Origin: Limnephilus marmoratus
Lineage: Eukaryota > Arthropoda > Insecta > Trichoptera > Limnephilidae
Direction of reading: 5' to 3'
Length of the DNA: 64,000 nt
NCBI GenBank assembly: GCA_917880885.1
Contig: OU862915.1
Span: forward strand, 40,494,676-40,558,675
Both the position numbers and the translations under genes were made by a program. The first letter of the stretch is position 1. Every line of letters starts with the position of its first letter. This document shows, piece after piece, positions 53,765 to 63,882 of this stretch. Under the pieces are notes generated by a model. That model was not told where the DNA came from. It saw only the letters and a program-made list of their open reading frames with translations, and searched no databases.

Positions 53765-54648
53765 ACACCAAACGTACAAACTCCAACGGCTCGTAGGGCT
53801 TTCAAGCAAAGAATGGACGGTTACCTTGAGAGTGTTTTCTTTTGGGGTAAAAATAATCTCGTTGAATTTAATGTTTCAAAGATCCAATCTTGCCTGATTA
53901 CGTCTAAAAGGGATCGAAATGAAAATCTAGTCTCTTTCAACGGAAGCAATCTTCCGAACAGGACCTCTATTGATATGCTTGGTGTAACCCTAAGTGACCA
54001 GCTCAGGTATGGGGGCTCCATCGAAGCCAGAGTAAAGTTAGCCTCCCAAAAACTGGGCGTACTGTACAGGGCCCGCAGATACTTTAATAGTACACAACTG
54101 CTAACCCTGAACAAATCACAAGTGCGCCCCACGGTTGAATTTGGCAGCCACCTCTGGTCTGGAGCTCCAAAATACCTGAAAAATACCCTCGACGTAGAAA
54201 CGGGCGGTCCGTTTAATAGATTCTCCCATCTTAACAGATGGATTGCAATCTTTAGAGCACAGACGTCGGGTGGGAATGCTATGCTTGTTCTTCCGGTATT
54301 GCAATGGAAGATGCTCCGAGGAACTAGCGTTTAGCGTTAGCGTTATTGATCCCTTCGGCACCGGTGCACAGTCGGGAAACACGCCAAACGCTTGCCCAAC
54401 ATTTGTACACGGCTGACATTAGTCACATGAGAACGGGTCGTTTCTTCGACTCGTTCTTGTGTTCAACAGCTCGGCTGTGGAATGATTTGCCGACCTCTGT
54501 ATTTTCTCCTTCCTACATGGGTCTCTTCAAGACCAATGTTCATTCCTTCCTCTCTTCAAAAAGATCCTCCACACAGCATCTCAGGTGACATAGGCCCTGA
54601 GGGAAATTATTTTCCTAAGGGCCTTTTGTGGAGTTGTAAAAAAAAAAA
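53765..54648 (+). mobile_element. LINE-A copy 4, nested in SINE-S copy 10
   Basis: A 5'-truncated LINE-A with its complete 3' tail and poly-A of 12. AGTAT (with preceding A) flanks it on both sides, and the SINE-S sequence is contiguous when it is removed. The tail keeps CCTCCACACAGCATC, GGCCCTGAGGGAAATTATTT and TTTTGTGGAG, i.e. the same double stem as SINE-S. Confidence 0.8.
53813..54588 (+). pseudogene. LINE-A reverse transcriptase C-terminal region, copy 4
   Basis: The best-preserved LINE-A coding part: KNNLVEFNVSKIQSCLITSK, DMLGVTLSDQLRYGGSIEA, RARRYFNSTQLLTLNKSQVR, PTVEFGSHLWSGAPKYLKNT and RFSHLNRWIAIF. A frame change near 54255 ends the first frame (174 codons). The rest continues in another frame with HMRTGRFFDSFLCSTARLWN, DLPTSVFSPSY and MGLFKTNVHSFLSSKRSS to the stop. 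Palm motifs are absent because of 5' truncation; copy 1 at 4858-5245 shows YADD just upstream. Confidence 0.8.
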
Positions 54649-54739
54649 AGTATCACTTGGGGTGACCGATGGCAGAGGTGTTGGTTATCCAATAAATGGT
54701 TCCCTAGGCGGCGGTACTCTTACCCGCCCCCCTAAATAG
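54649..54739 (-). mobile_element. SINE-S copy 10, head part
   Basis: CACTTGGGGTGACCGATGGC to CCCGCCCCCCTAAA completes the SINE-S copy split by the LTR element and by LINE-A. Confidence 0.75.
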
Positions 54740-55686
54740 ATTGTTGATTGCGAATAAGTAACATAAAAAAAAATTGTGTGCAGTTCACACGCGGTGAAGT
54801 CAAACCTTGAGAATATTAATGTAGACAATAGTGGAAAGGCTACCGCACAAAGAGGAGACTGATTATTCTATCTCATTATCTCGCAGATATGTGTGACATA
54901 TGGATATGCATGCGTTTTCCTCGTTTTATATCGAGTTCCAAACCTAAAGAAGTTTTCACATCACAAACTCTACATTCCCAGGTTAACCTGATAATACTGA
55001 CTCCCGGCTGGGGTTGCGACGCGCGACGCTTTTGGAGGCAGCAATGATCTCATTAGCAGAAACGGACTATACATGCGCACATTTAGGGACTAAAAACATC
55101 CCTTATTAAATTGGGGTAGAATATTTCATCAAATTTGGGTCGCGTATTGGATATGTGCTTGCATGCCACAGGCGCTGAAATACAAACCCTGTTCTGGCTT
55201 TGCTAATACGTTTATCAACATTATTTAATATCGCGAAGTCAATATTAAACTGTTGTTTTCCATATTACTAAGCACGGTGAAAACTTTTGTAAGCTTTTAG
55301 AACAACTGGCCACGCTTAATTCGAATAATAAAACAGAACTCTTGAATTCGATTCAATTCCAACTATTACATTATATTTACAAATTTTAAAGGACAACTAT
55401 TTGCATTCGGAGGAATGGAAAATACTATAATTAAGTCAAATAAAAATTTGCTTTTGAATGGGTTTTTTGTCAAGTTTTTCTTTGTATAAAGGCGTTCAAC
55501 TTGAAAATGTTTAATTTATGTAATAATATTTAAAAAAAAAAACTAAAAAAAAAACAAAATAAAAAAAAAAACAAAAAACTTAAATCATTGATGTAGCTAT
55601 TCCAAATTCTTGTAATATTCAAAAAAACTGTTTCTAAAAAAAAATAGGAAAATACACAGATTTAGGAAATGAGATAGAAACATAAT
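54740..55686. other. No gene; A-rich stretch
   Basis: 55530-55580 is almost entirely A. The rest has no recognised repeat or frame. Confidence 0.4.
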
Positions 55687-56855
55687 TTTATAGTCTGAGA
55701 ATTTGGCATTCTCAGACTATAAAAATATTACCATTTGTTATTTCGGCTACTGGCATTATACCTAGGTCTCTCTTTTAAAATTTAGGCATATTAGATTTGT
55801 CAAAGAATATATTAAAATGCAAAAATCAGTTATTTTAATAATAATAATGTTTATTCCAGGATGTGGGGAGGATAGTGCAATCCCACACGTCCCATAAAGT
55901 TGTACACATTTACAGAACAGATAAAGTAAAAAACGTAAATAGAAAAGAAAAAAAAAACAAACCAATAAATAAATAAATAAAAAACATAAGCTATAATAGA
56001 AATAAAATATATAATCAATTATAATGTAGGACGTGGTCTGGAGTGAGCTCGGGCCCAGCGCTCGCTCAGGAGTGGCGCTTGGTGCTGGAAGGCTGCGATC
56101 ACCACTGTGTTATCGGAAGCCATTAGCCGCATCCTGGCTCCAGTGACCCGGTGTCTCATCAGACCAGCGAATCCGTGTAGTCCTGGCTCCGTAAACATGG
56201 AAGATGCGCTGCTGTATCTTCTATATCAAAATACAATTCTGCAAGCATCATTATATTGGATCCGGAGTCGTTCTATTGAGCTGGTTCGGTAGTGACACCA
56301 TGTTTCACATGTATGTAGGCTAGTGCAAAATGCATTGAACAATGTTTTTTTACATTGTTACTGCATTTGAAGAATCTTCGGGCAATCATATTAGACAATA
56401 TACTGATACTTCTCCGCTGTCGTTCAATGTCACCGTCATCCGGGAGGTCTTCAGTAATAATGTGTCCCGAGTATTTTACATTCTTTATGTTTCCTCATTA
56501 AGTTTTACAGGTAGGATACAGAAGTAGGATTACAAATTGTTTTCCTCATTAAGTTTTAAATACGTGTAGGATTAAAAAGATTTTTTAAATATTTATATTG
56601 AGGGATCAGTAGGGTTTATAGGTTCAATTAGGAATTCCACAGAGCCGAACCCTCTGATATGAGAATATCTGGAGTCGGTGAATTATTTTCCCATTTGGTC
56701 TCTGGTAGGTTGACATGTTGTTCTTGTATTGTTTTGTATTTATAATACTTATATACTGCAATTGTATAGCATGGATTCACTAGATGATCATTTGGGAAGT
56801 GTGTGAAAGGGTTTAGTTTTTCCTGTGGGGAAAATTTAACCCGGAAATTTAAATC
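55687..56855 (-). repeat. Element H copy 2, interrupted by LINE-G
   Basis: Opposite orientation to 33765-34866. Its terminal hairpin is intact: TTTATAGTCTGAGAAT (55687-55702) pairs exactly with 55708-55723 across a 5-nt loop. It shows the empty site of the solo LTR, and copy 1 shows the empty site of the LINE-G insertion. Confidence 0.55.
55842..56555 (-). pseudogene. LINE-G C-terminal part, copy 2
   Basis: The minus strand reads VKYSGHIITEDLPDDGDIER, SNMIARRFFKCS, NAFCTSLHTCETWCHYRTSS, RLRIQYNDACRIVF and SASSMFTEPGLHGFAGLMR. This is the ORF2 segment after the palm and its ending, aligned with 35300-35450. The 3' end GGGATTGCACTATCCTCC and GGAATAAACATTATTATT are on the minus strand at 55842-55890. 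Frames are broken repeatedly. A 17-bp direct repeat (TTCCTCATTAAGTTTTA) lies at its 5' boundary. Confidence 0.65.
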
Positions 56856-56867
56856 CGGTGCGTATAA

Positions 56868-57345
56868 TGAATGACTTGTGTAGCACCGTTTTTGTGAAAA
56901 ATCTCCTCAAGGGCGCTGACCAAATTTTTTTAATACGTTTCTACAATCTTACTTCTAACTACAATGTGCAATGATTTGACCAATTAACGCGATGCTGCTG
57001 TAAAAATGTACTGTATAGAAAATATATATAGGACCGTACCCAACTGGAAGGTCACCAGAGATTAACACCGTCATTGTTTATTTAGAAAAATTAAGGCACA
57101 GTTCGCACGCAGAGCACATAATTCGGAACAATAATATATACAATGTTCTGTAATGAGCTTATTTTGAAAACAAAAGCAAACTTTTATGATACTCTTAGGT
57201 AGGTATTTTTATTTAAGGGTATGAGAGCCCGAAAAGATAGGTTTTTAATTTGAATTTGGACCTAAATTCTGTTGGGCTTATTACGCAGCAAGTTCCGGAG
57301 GGAGTTTATTCTAAGCCTTAAGCCCAAACATTCCGAAAGCGCGTA
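56868..57345 (-). pseudogene. LINE-D 3' end, diverged copy
   Basis: The minus strand reads RAFGMFGLKA, NKLPPEL with stops, matching FGVS.PKAWNRLP, then a 3' region ending in GCGCCCTTGAGGAGATTTTT (56888-56925). It is more decayed than the other two copies. Confidence 0.55.
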
Positions 57346-58337
57346 TTTTTTTATAAATTTTGTACAATAAGTTTGCCTTAAAAACTTATTTTTTATTAAT
57401 TACAAAATATCAGGGACGCAGACATGCAAAAATGTTGTAGTATGAACAGAAATTATTGTCAAACATCAATCTGGCGGTCGTCCCATGTGAAATAAAATGT
57501 TCATTTCGCGCACATAATTGTACTTTTGAATGCAGTACTTTTCATTACCTCTTAGTCAGGCCGTCGACTTCCAAATTAAGTTGAATCAAAATATTTAAGA
57601 ATTATATATTTGTATTAAACGTGAGCAGCTGTTTAAATAAATTACCGATCTGTTTTTTTTTCAATACATCATTATGGTTAGAGCCAGAGTAAACAGAATT
57701 CACCATTATAATATTCATTATTTTAAGGCGCCGCTACCCGCATTTCTACCGATTTCTTAAATATCTCCCTTAAACATTTGAAGTTTTCAAGCTCTTAAAA
57801 AGTATATAATATTTTTAAAGATAATGTCTAGATGCTGCCCACGCCGAAATGCAAATTATAATATATGAAATTCCTTCGATAGAAAAAAATCGCAAAGTCT
57901 GCTCCAAAAATTATTAAAAACAAGTCTGTTTCTATTATCTTATAATTTATGGAAAAATTCACAATGTTTCTATAAATGATACTTAAGACGCCTTCCACGA
58001 GATTTTTGCTCTATTTTAAACGAGTTGTGTTTTATAAAACATTTTCGCAATTTTCGCATCGATTTTGATGCTTTAATAAATTTTAGCGCTCTCCTCTAAT
58101 ATACGTAATTTTATATCTCTCCATCTTCTTCTTTTTGAGCCAGGTTGCGGGCCCTTAAGATATTTTGACTAAAAAAATATTTATTACTCAACTAATTTAT
58201 TACTTCAACCTATTTATACATTTATCCAAAAACTTATTTTCACCTGCCAGATTCGAGAGGCTTATGAACATTTTTTTAGGTTTTTTTTTAGTCTGCCTAT
58301 GAGGTTATCGATTATAATAAAATAATATAGACTTGGC
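57346..58337. other. No feature recognised
   Basis: AT-rich sequence with no coding frame or recognisable repeat. Confidence 0.4.
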
Positions 58338-58684
58338 TCAATTTCGGAGGCGGGAATGGGTACCGCCGCCCCGGAAACATTGGACACATTGATTGGATAT
58401 CCAACACCTCTGCCACAGGTCACCCCAAGTAGTTCGCTACGTTTGGTGATTTAGCAGGGGTACCCGTGTTCATGGGTGAGGTTTGTCTAGGTCTTGGAGG
58501 CGGATGATCAGGACACACTGAATTCCGATTCCAAGCCCTCCCTTAAACCCCTTTCCTTCCCAGAACTCTCCTCTCCTTTTTTTCCTTGAAAAACCCCTCC
58601 ACACAGCACGTCCAAAGATGACACAGGCCCTGAAGGAAAATATTTTTCTCAGGGCCTCCTGTGTGGAGCTCATGCAAAAAAAAT
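58338..58684 (+). mobile_element. SINE-S copy 11 (short subfamily)
   Basis: Complete from CAATTTCGGAGGCGGG to the AAAAAAAA tail, with the same internal deletion as copy 2 (GGCGGATGATCAGGACACAC). Inner stem nearly intact (GGCCCTGAAGG, CTCAGGGCC). Confidence 0.75.
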
Positions 58685-59149
58685 GTCTGTAAAACCGCCA
58701 ATCTTTTACAATAATATCGACATTTCGCGTATTGTCACACACCGACAAGCACTTTTATGAAGAATTTAATACTGGATCATTTAAAAATACTTCATTAAAG
58801 TTAAGTTACAATCTTCAATATCGAGAAAGTACTTAGATTAAATAACACGCTTATCATTAGAACGGTCTCAAGAGTATAGTGTAAAAAATTTCACCTCGAT
58901 ATTTAGTCAGTCATTTACGAAAGAAAGAACACACGCAAAAGCTCTTTTTTCTTTTCTCCCAATGACAAAGGAAAGATGTTCACACGATCATCAAAAATTC
59001 TTATATTATTTTTTGATATATTGTATGATTGCCTTTGAACATCAATCATTTTTATAGAAGAAGAAAAATAAATATATTTTCAGGGTCCAACACTACGAGA
59101 AATATAATATATTTAAGAAAGATTTTTCGATTGAAAGACTTTTCTTTTT
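58685..59149. other. No feature recognised
   Basis: AT-rich sequence between SINE-S copy 11 and a LINE-A 3' end. Confidence 0.35.
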
Positions 59150-59430
59150 TTAATCAGTAACTCCACACGGAAGGCCGTGAAGAAAATAATTTCACTCGGG
59201 GCCTATGTCATCTGTAAATATACTGTATGGAGGGTCTTTTTGAGGAGAGGAAGGAGTAAAGGAAACGCAGAGGCCGGCAAATCATTCCACAGCCGGGCTA
59301 TTAAACTCAAGAATTAGTCGTAAAAGCGATTTGTTCTCCTATGACAAATGCCAACAATACATGTGTTTAGCGCTCGTTAAGCGAATTTCCCGAATGTGCA
59401 CCGGCGCAGAAGTGCATCCAAAATTAATGA
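59150..59430 (-). pseudogene. LINE-A 3' end, copy 5
   Basis: Minus strand: tail ACTCCACACGG...GGCCTATGTCATC, then GAGGAGAGGAAGGAGTAAA and the reverse of the CSTARLWNDLP codons (GGCAAATCATTCCACAGCCG). It ends near GTGCACCGGCGCAGAAG. Confidence 0.65.
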
Positions 59431-59985
59431 TCACATTATTTCCAATCATACAAAAAATAAATAAATAAAAATTAACATTTTAAGCCTGCAAATCGATCTA
59501 TGTGCATATTTGCATTACTAGCTTACAACACAAATATAATACATTATACCAATGACTTTACGATACATCTAGATTTGCTATTGACTCTTAAAATCACGAT
59601 ACAATGTGTCAAGTAAGAAACACTTGTTTCAAGTTAATTCTTCCTCAAATATTGTTCACGTACGATAAATATAGACATTCAAAGAATATGTGATATAAAC
59701 GGAACAAATGGTAAAACCAGGCGGCATTTTCGTATTCAAATGTTCCGTCGAATACTACCTCAAGGTTAGAGTAGGAGGTCTGAGCACCTGACGGATTTTG
59801 AGGTGTCAAGTGATAAAGTTATTACAGCAACAATACATTGCAAATTGCGGCGATTGTTGTTGTACTCGTTGTTACTGCTGATTTTTTATATTGTTTTACC
59901 GCAAGCATATTATAAATAAACAGAGCGATCAGAATATTAAAAAAAATAAAGTTTACTAAGTGTAGTATACGGGGTACCTATCATA
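59431..59985. other. No feature recognised
   Basis: AT-rich; no coding frame. It borders the GC-rich block to the right. Confidence 0.35.
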
Positions 59986-60420
59986 GGGGGGATCGGTAGC
60001 CGGAGGTAGCCGAAGGTTTCCGATCTCACTCGTACTGAGGGAGTGGTGGGGATCAGACGAAGAATTTGCGTGTACTGACTAGAAGTGTGTCGTTCCGGCC
60101 GGAACGAATCCAAAGATTCCGAGTCCGAATGCGTTTGATTCGTTCCGAGTCCGCAAAATGTTATGAATCAGTTCCGGAGTCGCTCGCACTCGGGCGAGGT
60201 TGACGCGGAAGGAGGTGTGCGACGCGGGCCGGGCGGCAGGAATCATTTACGGGAGGAGGTGCGCGGCGCAGGCCGGGCGGGGATTTGTCACTCTATCACT
60301 CGGGAACGAGTGACAGAGTGAGAATACAGGACTTATTCACGGGATGAGGTGTGTGGCGCAAGCGGGGCGGCGTTGTATTGCTCTAGCGGGGCGCGATGAC
60401 AGCGTGAAAACATTTTTCGA
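59986..60420. repeat. GC-rich block with degenerate tandem units
   Basis: From about 60198, units containing GGAGGTG.GC..CGC.GGCCGGGCGG recur three times (near 60210, 60255 and 60335). CACTC.GGAACGAGTG and ATTCCGAGTCCGAATGCG-type words are also seen. This is the most GC-rich part of the window. The word family TTCCGAGTCCG recurs at 61240-61600, so both may be ends of one element split by LINE-I. Confidence 0.5.
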
Positions 60421-60569
60421 AAAGAAATAGCATTATATCTTAGTCAAAAGATAGCAAGGAGCACTGCTTTTTACCTTTTGTCGGTCATCACGGAGCAAAT
60501 TTGCCTTCCCGCAAGTTCGCGCCTGTGATACTCTGGTGAATGACTAGTTTTATGAAGAACGTAAAATTT

Positions 60570-61090
60570 CTAACTAACCATCACGCCGTTTCTCCGCAGG
60601 GGTTTTTCTCATTCCTGAGAGGAATGACCGCCAAACAACTCGAACTTGGCACACACTCCTTGCCTCACTCACATTCATACATCGTCTCAAACATACTCTT
60701 CTTTTATTCTGACTTTTGACATGGCCCGACTCAAGTATCTGATTCACTTGATCTTGCCATGTCTTCCCCGGGCGTCCCCAACATCTTCCACCATTCACAT
60801 TTTGGCATATATTCTCCTTACACTACTTTCTTCGTTCATTCGCTCTACTTGCCCAAACCATCTGAGGGTCCCCTTCTTAATCTTACTCATTATGCTTACA
60901 TCAGCCTTACATTATTTGCGGATCTCCACATTTCTCTCACGATCATACATAGTTTCACCACATATACGCCTCAGGGATCTCATTTCAACAGCATTCTGTT
61001 TACTTTCATCCTTCCTCTGCCGGTTCCATGGCTCACTGCTATACAAGGACTCCACTGTTCGTAAGTTTCAAATTTATCGTAAATATCTTA
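60570..61090 (-). pseudogene. LINE-I, RTE-like ORF2 C-terminus
   Basis: The minus strand reads SSEPWNRQRKDESKQNAVEM, RSLRRICGETMYDRERNVEI, KKGTLRWFGQVERMNEES and MVEDVGDARGRHGKIKWIRY, then RRCMNVSEARSVCQVRVVWR and SGMRKTPAEKRRDG before the stop. The order NAVEMR.LR, DR.RN.EIR, LRWFGHVERM, GRP and MNV.EA..VCQDR..WRS is the well-known ending of a very common insect RTE-like non-LTR family. There is a frame change near 60740. Only the part after the palm remains. Plus-strand frames here are shadows. Confidence 0.75.
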
Positions 61091-61240
61091 CACGGTTCTC
61101 ATAAAGCCGACAAAGATATCACTCATGTCAAATACATTATTATTAGCTATATAAAGATAAGACTTCTCGCTCGCAATAAACAATAGCATGTTAATGTACA
61201 CACGCCCGGCTACTTAAACACATGATTCCTTAACTCCGTA
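61091..61240. other. No feature recognised
   Basis: AT-rich spacer between LINE-I and the tandem repeat. Confidence 0.35.
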
Positions 61241-61275
61241 ACGTTCCACGATTCCACCGAGTACGGCGAGTTCAG

Positions 61276-61493
61276 CTGAATCAACTCTCGGCATTGAATC
61301 AGCAGGAGTCAAATTGAGTTTGGTTCCGGCCGATTCAACGACTCCGGCGGAGCGCCACAATGAGTTTGGTTCGGCGAGTCCGGCGGAATCAACTCTGGCA
61401 TTGAATCAGCAAGAGCCAAACTGAGTTTGATTCCGGCCGATTCAACGACTCCGGCGGAACGCCACAATGAGTTTGATTCGGTGAGTCCGGTGG
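61276..61493. repeat. Tandem duplication, about 109-bp units
   Basis: Two units of AATCAACTCT.GGCATTGAAT, then GAGTTTGGTTCCGGCCGATT and CAACGACTCCGGCGG to GGCGAGTCCGGCGG, with about 90 percent identity. Both are built of CGGA and GAATC words. Confidence 0.75.
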
Positions 61494-61796
61494 AATCGCC
61501 GGAATCAAAGGAGCGAGTCCAGTGAATCGAGTCCACTCAGTCGAATATAGGTCCGGAATTGATTCCGTAAAATGAGTGAATCAACCCACTTCTAGTACTG
61601 ACAAATGAAATATTATACCTTGGCTTATATTAGTGTTTGCCGAGTAATCAAAACATTTTCTTATGCGTAGCAGTTTAGTACTAAAATTACAAAATCGATA
61701 ACACTATAATTGACTTGATTTTGACTTGCCATATTATACTTGTCATATATTGTAAAGTTATTGCTTTATACACAAATTCCGAATAATTTCAGTAAG

Positions 61797-62011
61797 AAAG
61801 TCTGTTGTTACCCGAGGAAACTTTAACTCGAACTGGAGAAAACCACCATAACCCCTACAAACCCTCAGGAATGTCGTTAGTGGTCGGTACAGATGATTTA
61901 GCAGAAGCCGAAACCAAAAACCGCCTCACAACACCCGAAGACGTCGATCCCACCAACATAACGAATTTGAAACAAACAACATGCAGTAGAATTAGAAAAT
62001 TTCTAACTTAA
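61797..62011 (+). CDS. Possible terminal exon (unrecognised)
   Basis: A 71-codon open segment follows a T-rich stretch ending TTTCAGTAAG and closes with TAA at 62009-62011. It reads SLLLPEETLTRTGENHHNPY, MSLVVGTDDLAEAETKNRLT, TPEDVDPTNITNLKQ and ends IRKFLT. The composition (many Thr, Asn, Glu; codons with C and G in third position) is unlike the surrounding noncoding DNA and unlike any transposon here. The sequence right after CAG (TAA in this frame) excludes that acceptor; TAAG|AA four bases later would keep the frame. A hydrophilic cytoplasmic tail is a possibility. No family recognised. Confidence 0.35.
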
Positions 62012-63189
62012 TGTTAATGTCTAGAAATGGGTTCAAATGACATACAAATTATGTTCACTATTAACTTTTTTAATTGTTGTACAGAATTTGTTGACTATTA
62101 CTCAACTCAAGACATTGAATTTTTGGTACAAATCTAAATGATTTTTGTCTACGACTAAGCAAGTGAAGAAATATTTTATTTATTTCATTATTTTAATATT
62201 ACAGTAATGACGTATTGCCCATCTCATTAGGTGTGAAACGCCTGTGTTGAGATGGTAACATACAGAGTGGTTGTTATCTAAGTTTTTGTTGACAAAATAT
62301 GACAATAATAGTTATAAAAATAAAATAAAATCAGTATTTTTTTACATTAAACAAGCAATAAAAATTAATTACATCTGACTTCCAGCGGGGTCTTGACATA
62401 ACATATTATGTTTATCTCTGCTTTTTGTCTTTGCTTTCACACACCAACCTTTCCTTAAAATACACATTTTTATTCTAATTTTGTGTTATCTTCTTACTAA
62501 TATTGAAGACGGAGAAGGTGGAGGTGGAACTGTGGAGGGGGAAGGCGGAGGTAAATGGGACGTAAGTCCGTTAATAAACAATTGAATAAAACTAAAACGA
62601 CAATAATAAATTATGTTTCGGCGTAGCCAATTCGACAAAGTTTTGTAACCAAGGGTTAAATGACGAACCAATTCTACAGCATCTTTAACCCCCTGAGAGA
62701 ACGATTACTCTAAAATAATCCTCTATGATATGTATTGATTTCAACCCATACCATCTCAGACTGCCCATTACCCAAAATATTCGGGAAACAAATATTTTTC
62801 TACGCCTACAATATGGTTTATTTGATATATCAAATATTATCCTTCGAATCATAATATAACTGATAGTTTATTGTCTGCCGTGATATAAAATGCCCACGGA
62901 AAGATGGATGAGTGTTATTGATTGGAGATATTACTGAAGAAACTTATTATTAATATAACGGTCTTGCAATATAAAGAGAAAAGGTTATGTTTAATTTACG
63001 AAATATCAGTATCGATAATATATTAAATGAAATGTTTTCTTAGCGTGTAACACAATATGGCACTGAGATACACAATGCTAGATTGGGAATGCTTATTTCA
63101 TGAAAATATCGATCAGTTTTAAGATACATAAGTTATTACTCTCTGTCAAGTTTTTAAATTAAGAGGCGAAGTTCATTAAAATATATCCT
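62012..63189. other. No gene; small hairpin
   Basis: CCATCTCA (62219-62226) pairs with TGAGATGG (62248-62255). If the exon-like frame is real, the first part would be its 3' untranslated region; an AATAAA-like ATAAAATAAAATC occurs near 62319. Otherwise no feature is recognised. Confidence 0.35.
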
Positions 63190-63447
63190 GCTAGCTGGTT
63201 CCCGGCATGCGTTGCAATTCCGTATTCAAAGAAATCGTTTTTCCCTGCATGTCCTTTTCCGTGCGTCCCCGCCTTCCCTCTCCCCTCTCCCCTCTCCCGC
63301 TACCCCCCTCCATCGTTCCATATATCCAGTCCCATTACATTCAGTTTTTTTAATTAAAATTTTCATTTTTCGTATATTACAAATATATCATTTATTTATT
63401 ATATATTATAAGAACAATGAAACTAATTTGGTACCTAACACACATAC
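63190..63447. repeat. Element P copy 3
   Basis: It starts CTAGCTGGTTCCCGGCATGC, has the pyrimidine tract (63270-63330) and ends AATTTGGTACCTAACAC, so it matches copy 1 at both ends. A tandem array follows 100 bp later, as a different array follows copy 2. Confidence 0.6.
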
Positions 63448-63545
63448 CTATTTGTGATATCTATAATTCTTACAATTCAAATTATTATGTAAGTGGGTAT
63501 TTCAAATTAATTCATTAATTTAAAGAGTTTTGAAAATTGAATTTT

Positions 63546-63882
63546 GATTTAACAATCATCGTTTTGTAAAATGTCATTCTCAAATTTTTGACAGTTTCGC
63601 ATGAATTTTTGTGATGATTAAAAAAAAATTGATTTAACAATCATCGTTTTGTAAAATGTCATTCTCAAATTTTTGACAGTTTCGCATGAATTTTTGTGAT
63701 GATAAAAAAAAATCTGATTTAACAATCATCGTTTTGTAAAATGTCATTCTCAAATTTTTGACAGTTTCGCATGAATTTTTGTGATGATTAAAAAAAATCT
63801 GATTTAACAATCATCGTTTTGTAAAATGTCATTCTCAAATTTTTTACAGTTTCGCATGAATTTTTGTGATGATTAAAAATTT
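63546..63882. repeat. Tandem array, four 85-bp units
   Basis: Units start at 63546, 63631, 63716 and 63801. Each reads GATTTAACAATCATCGTTTT, GTAAAATGTCATTCTCAAAT and TTCGCATGAATTTTTGTGAT before an A run. Units are nearly identical, differing in the A run and single bases, so expansion is recent. Confidence 0.9.

Noticed and set aside
60646..61104. 152-codon plus-strand protein
   Set aside because: Shadow of the minus-strand RTE-like ORF2, whose motifs are in the expected order.
63546..63882. CRISPR-like array
   Set aside because: Whole 85-bp units are repeated without unique spacers and the DNA is eukaryotic; it is an ordinary tandem repeat.
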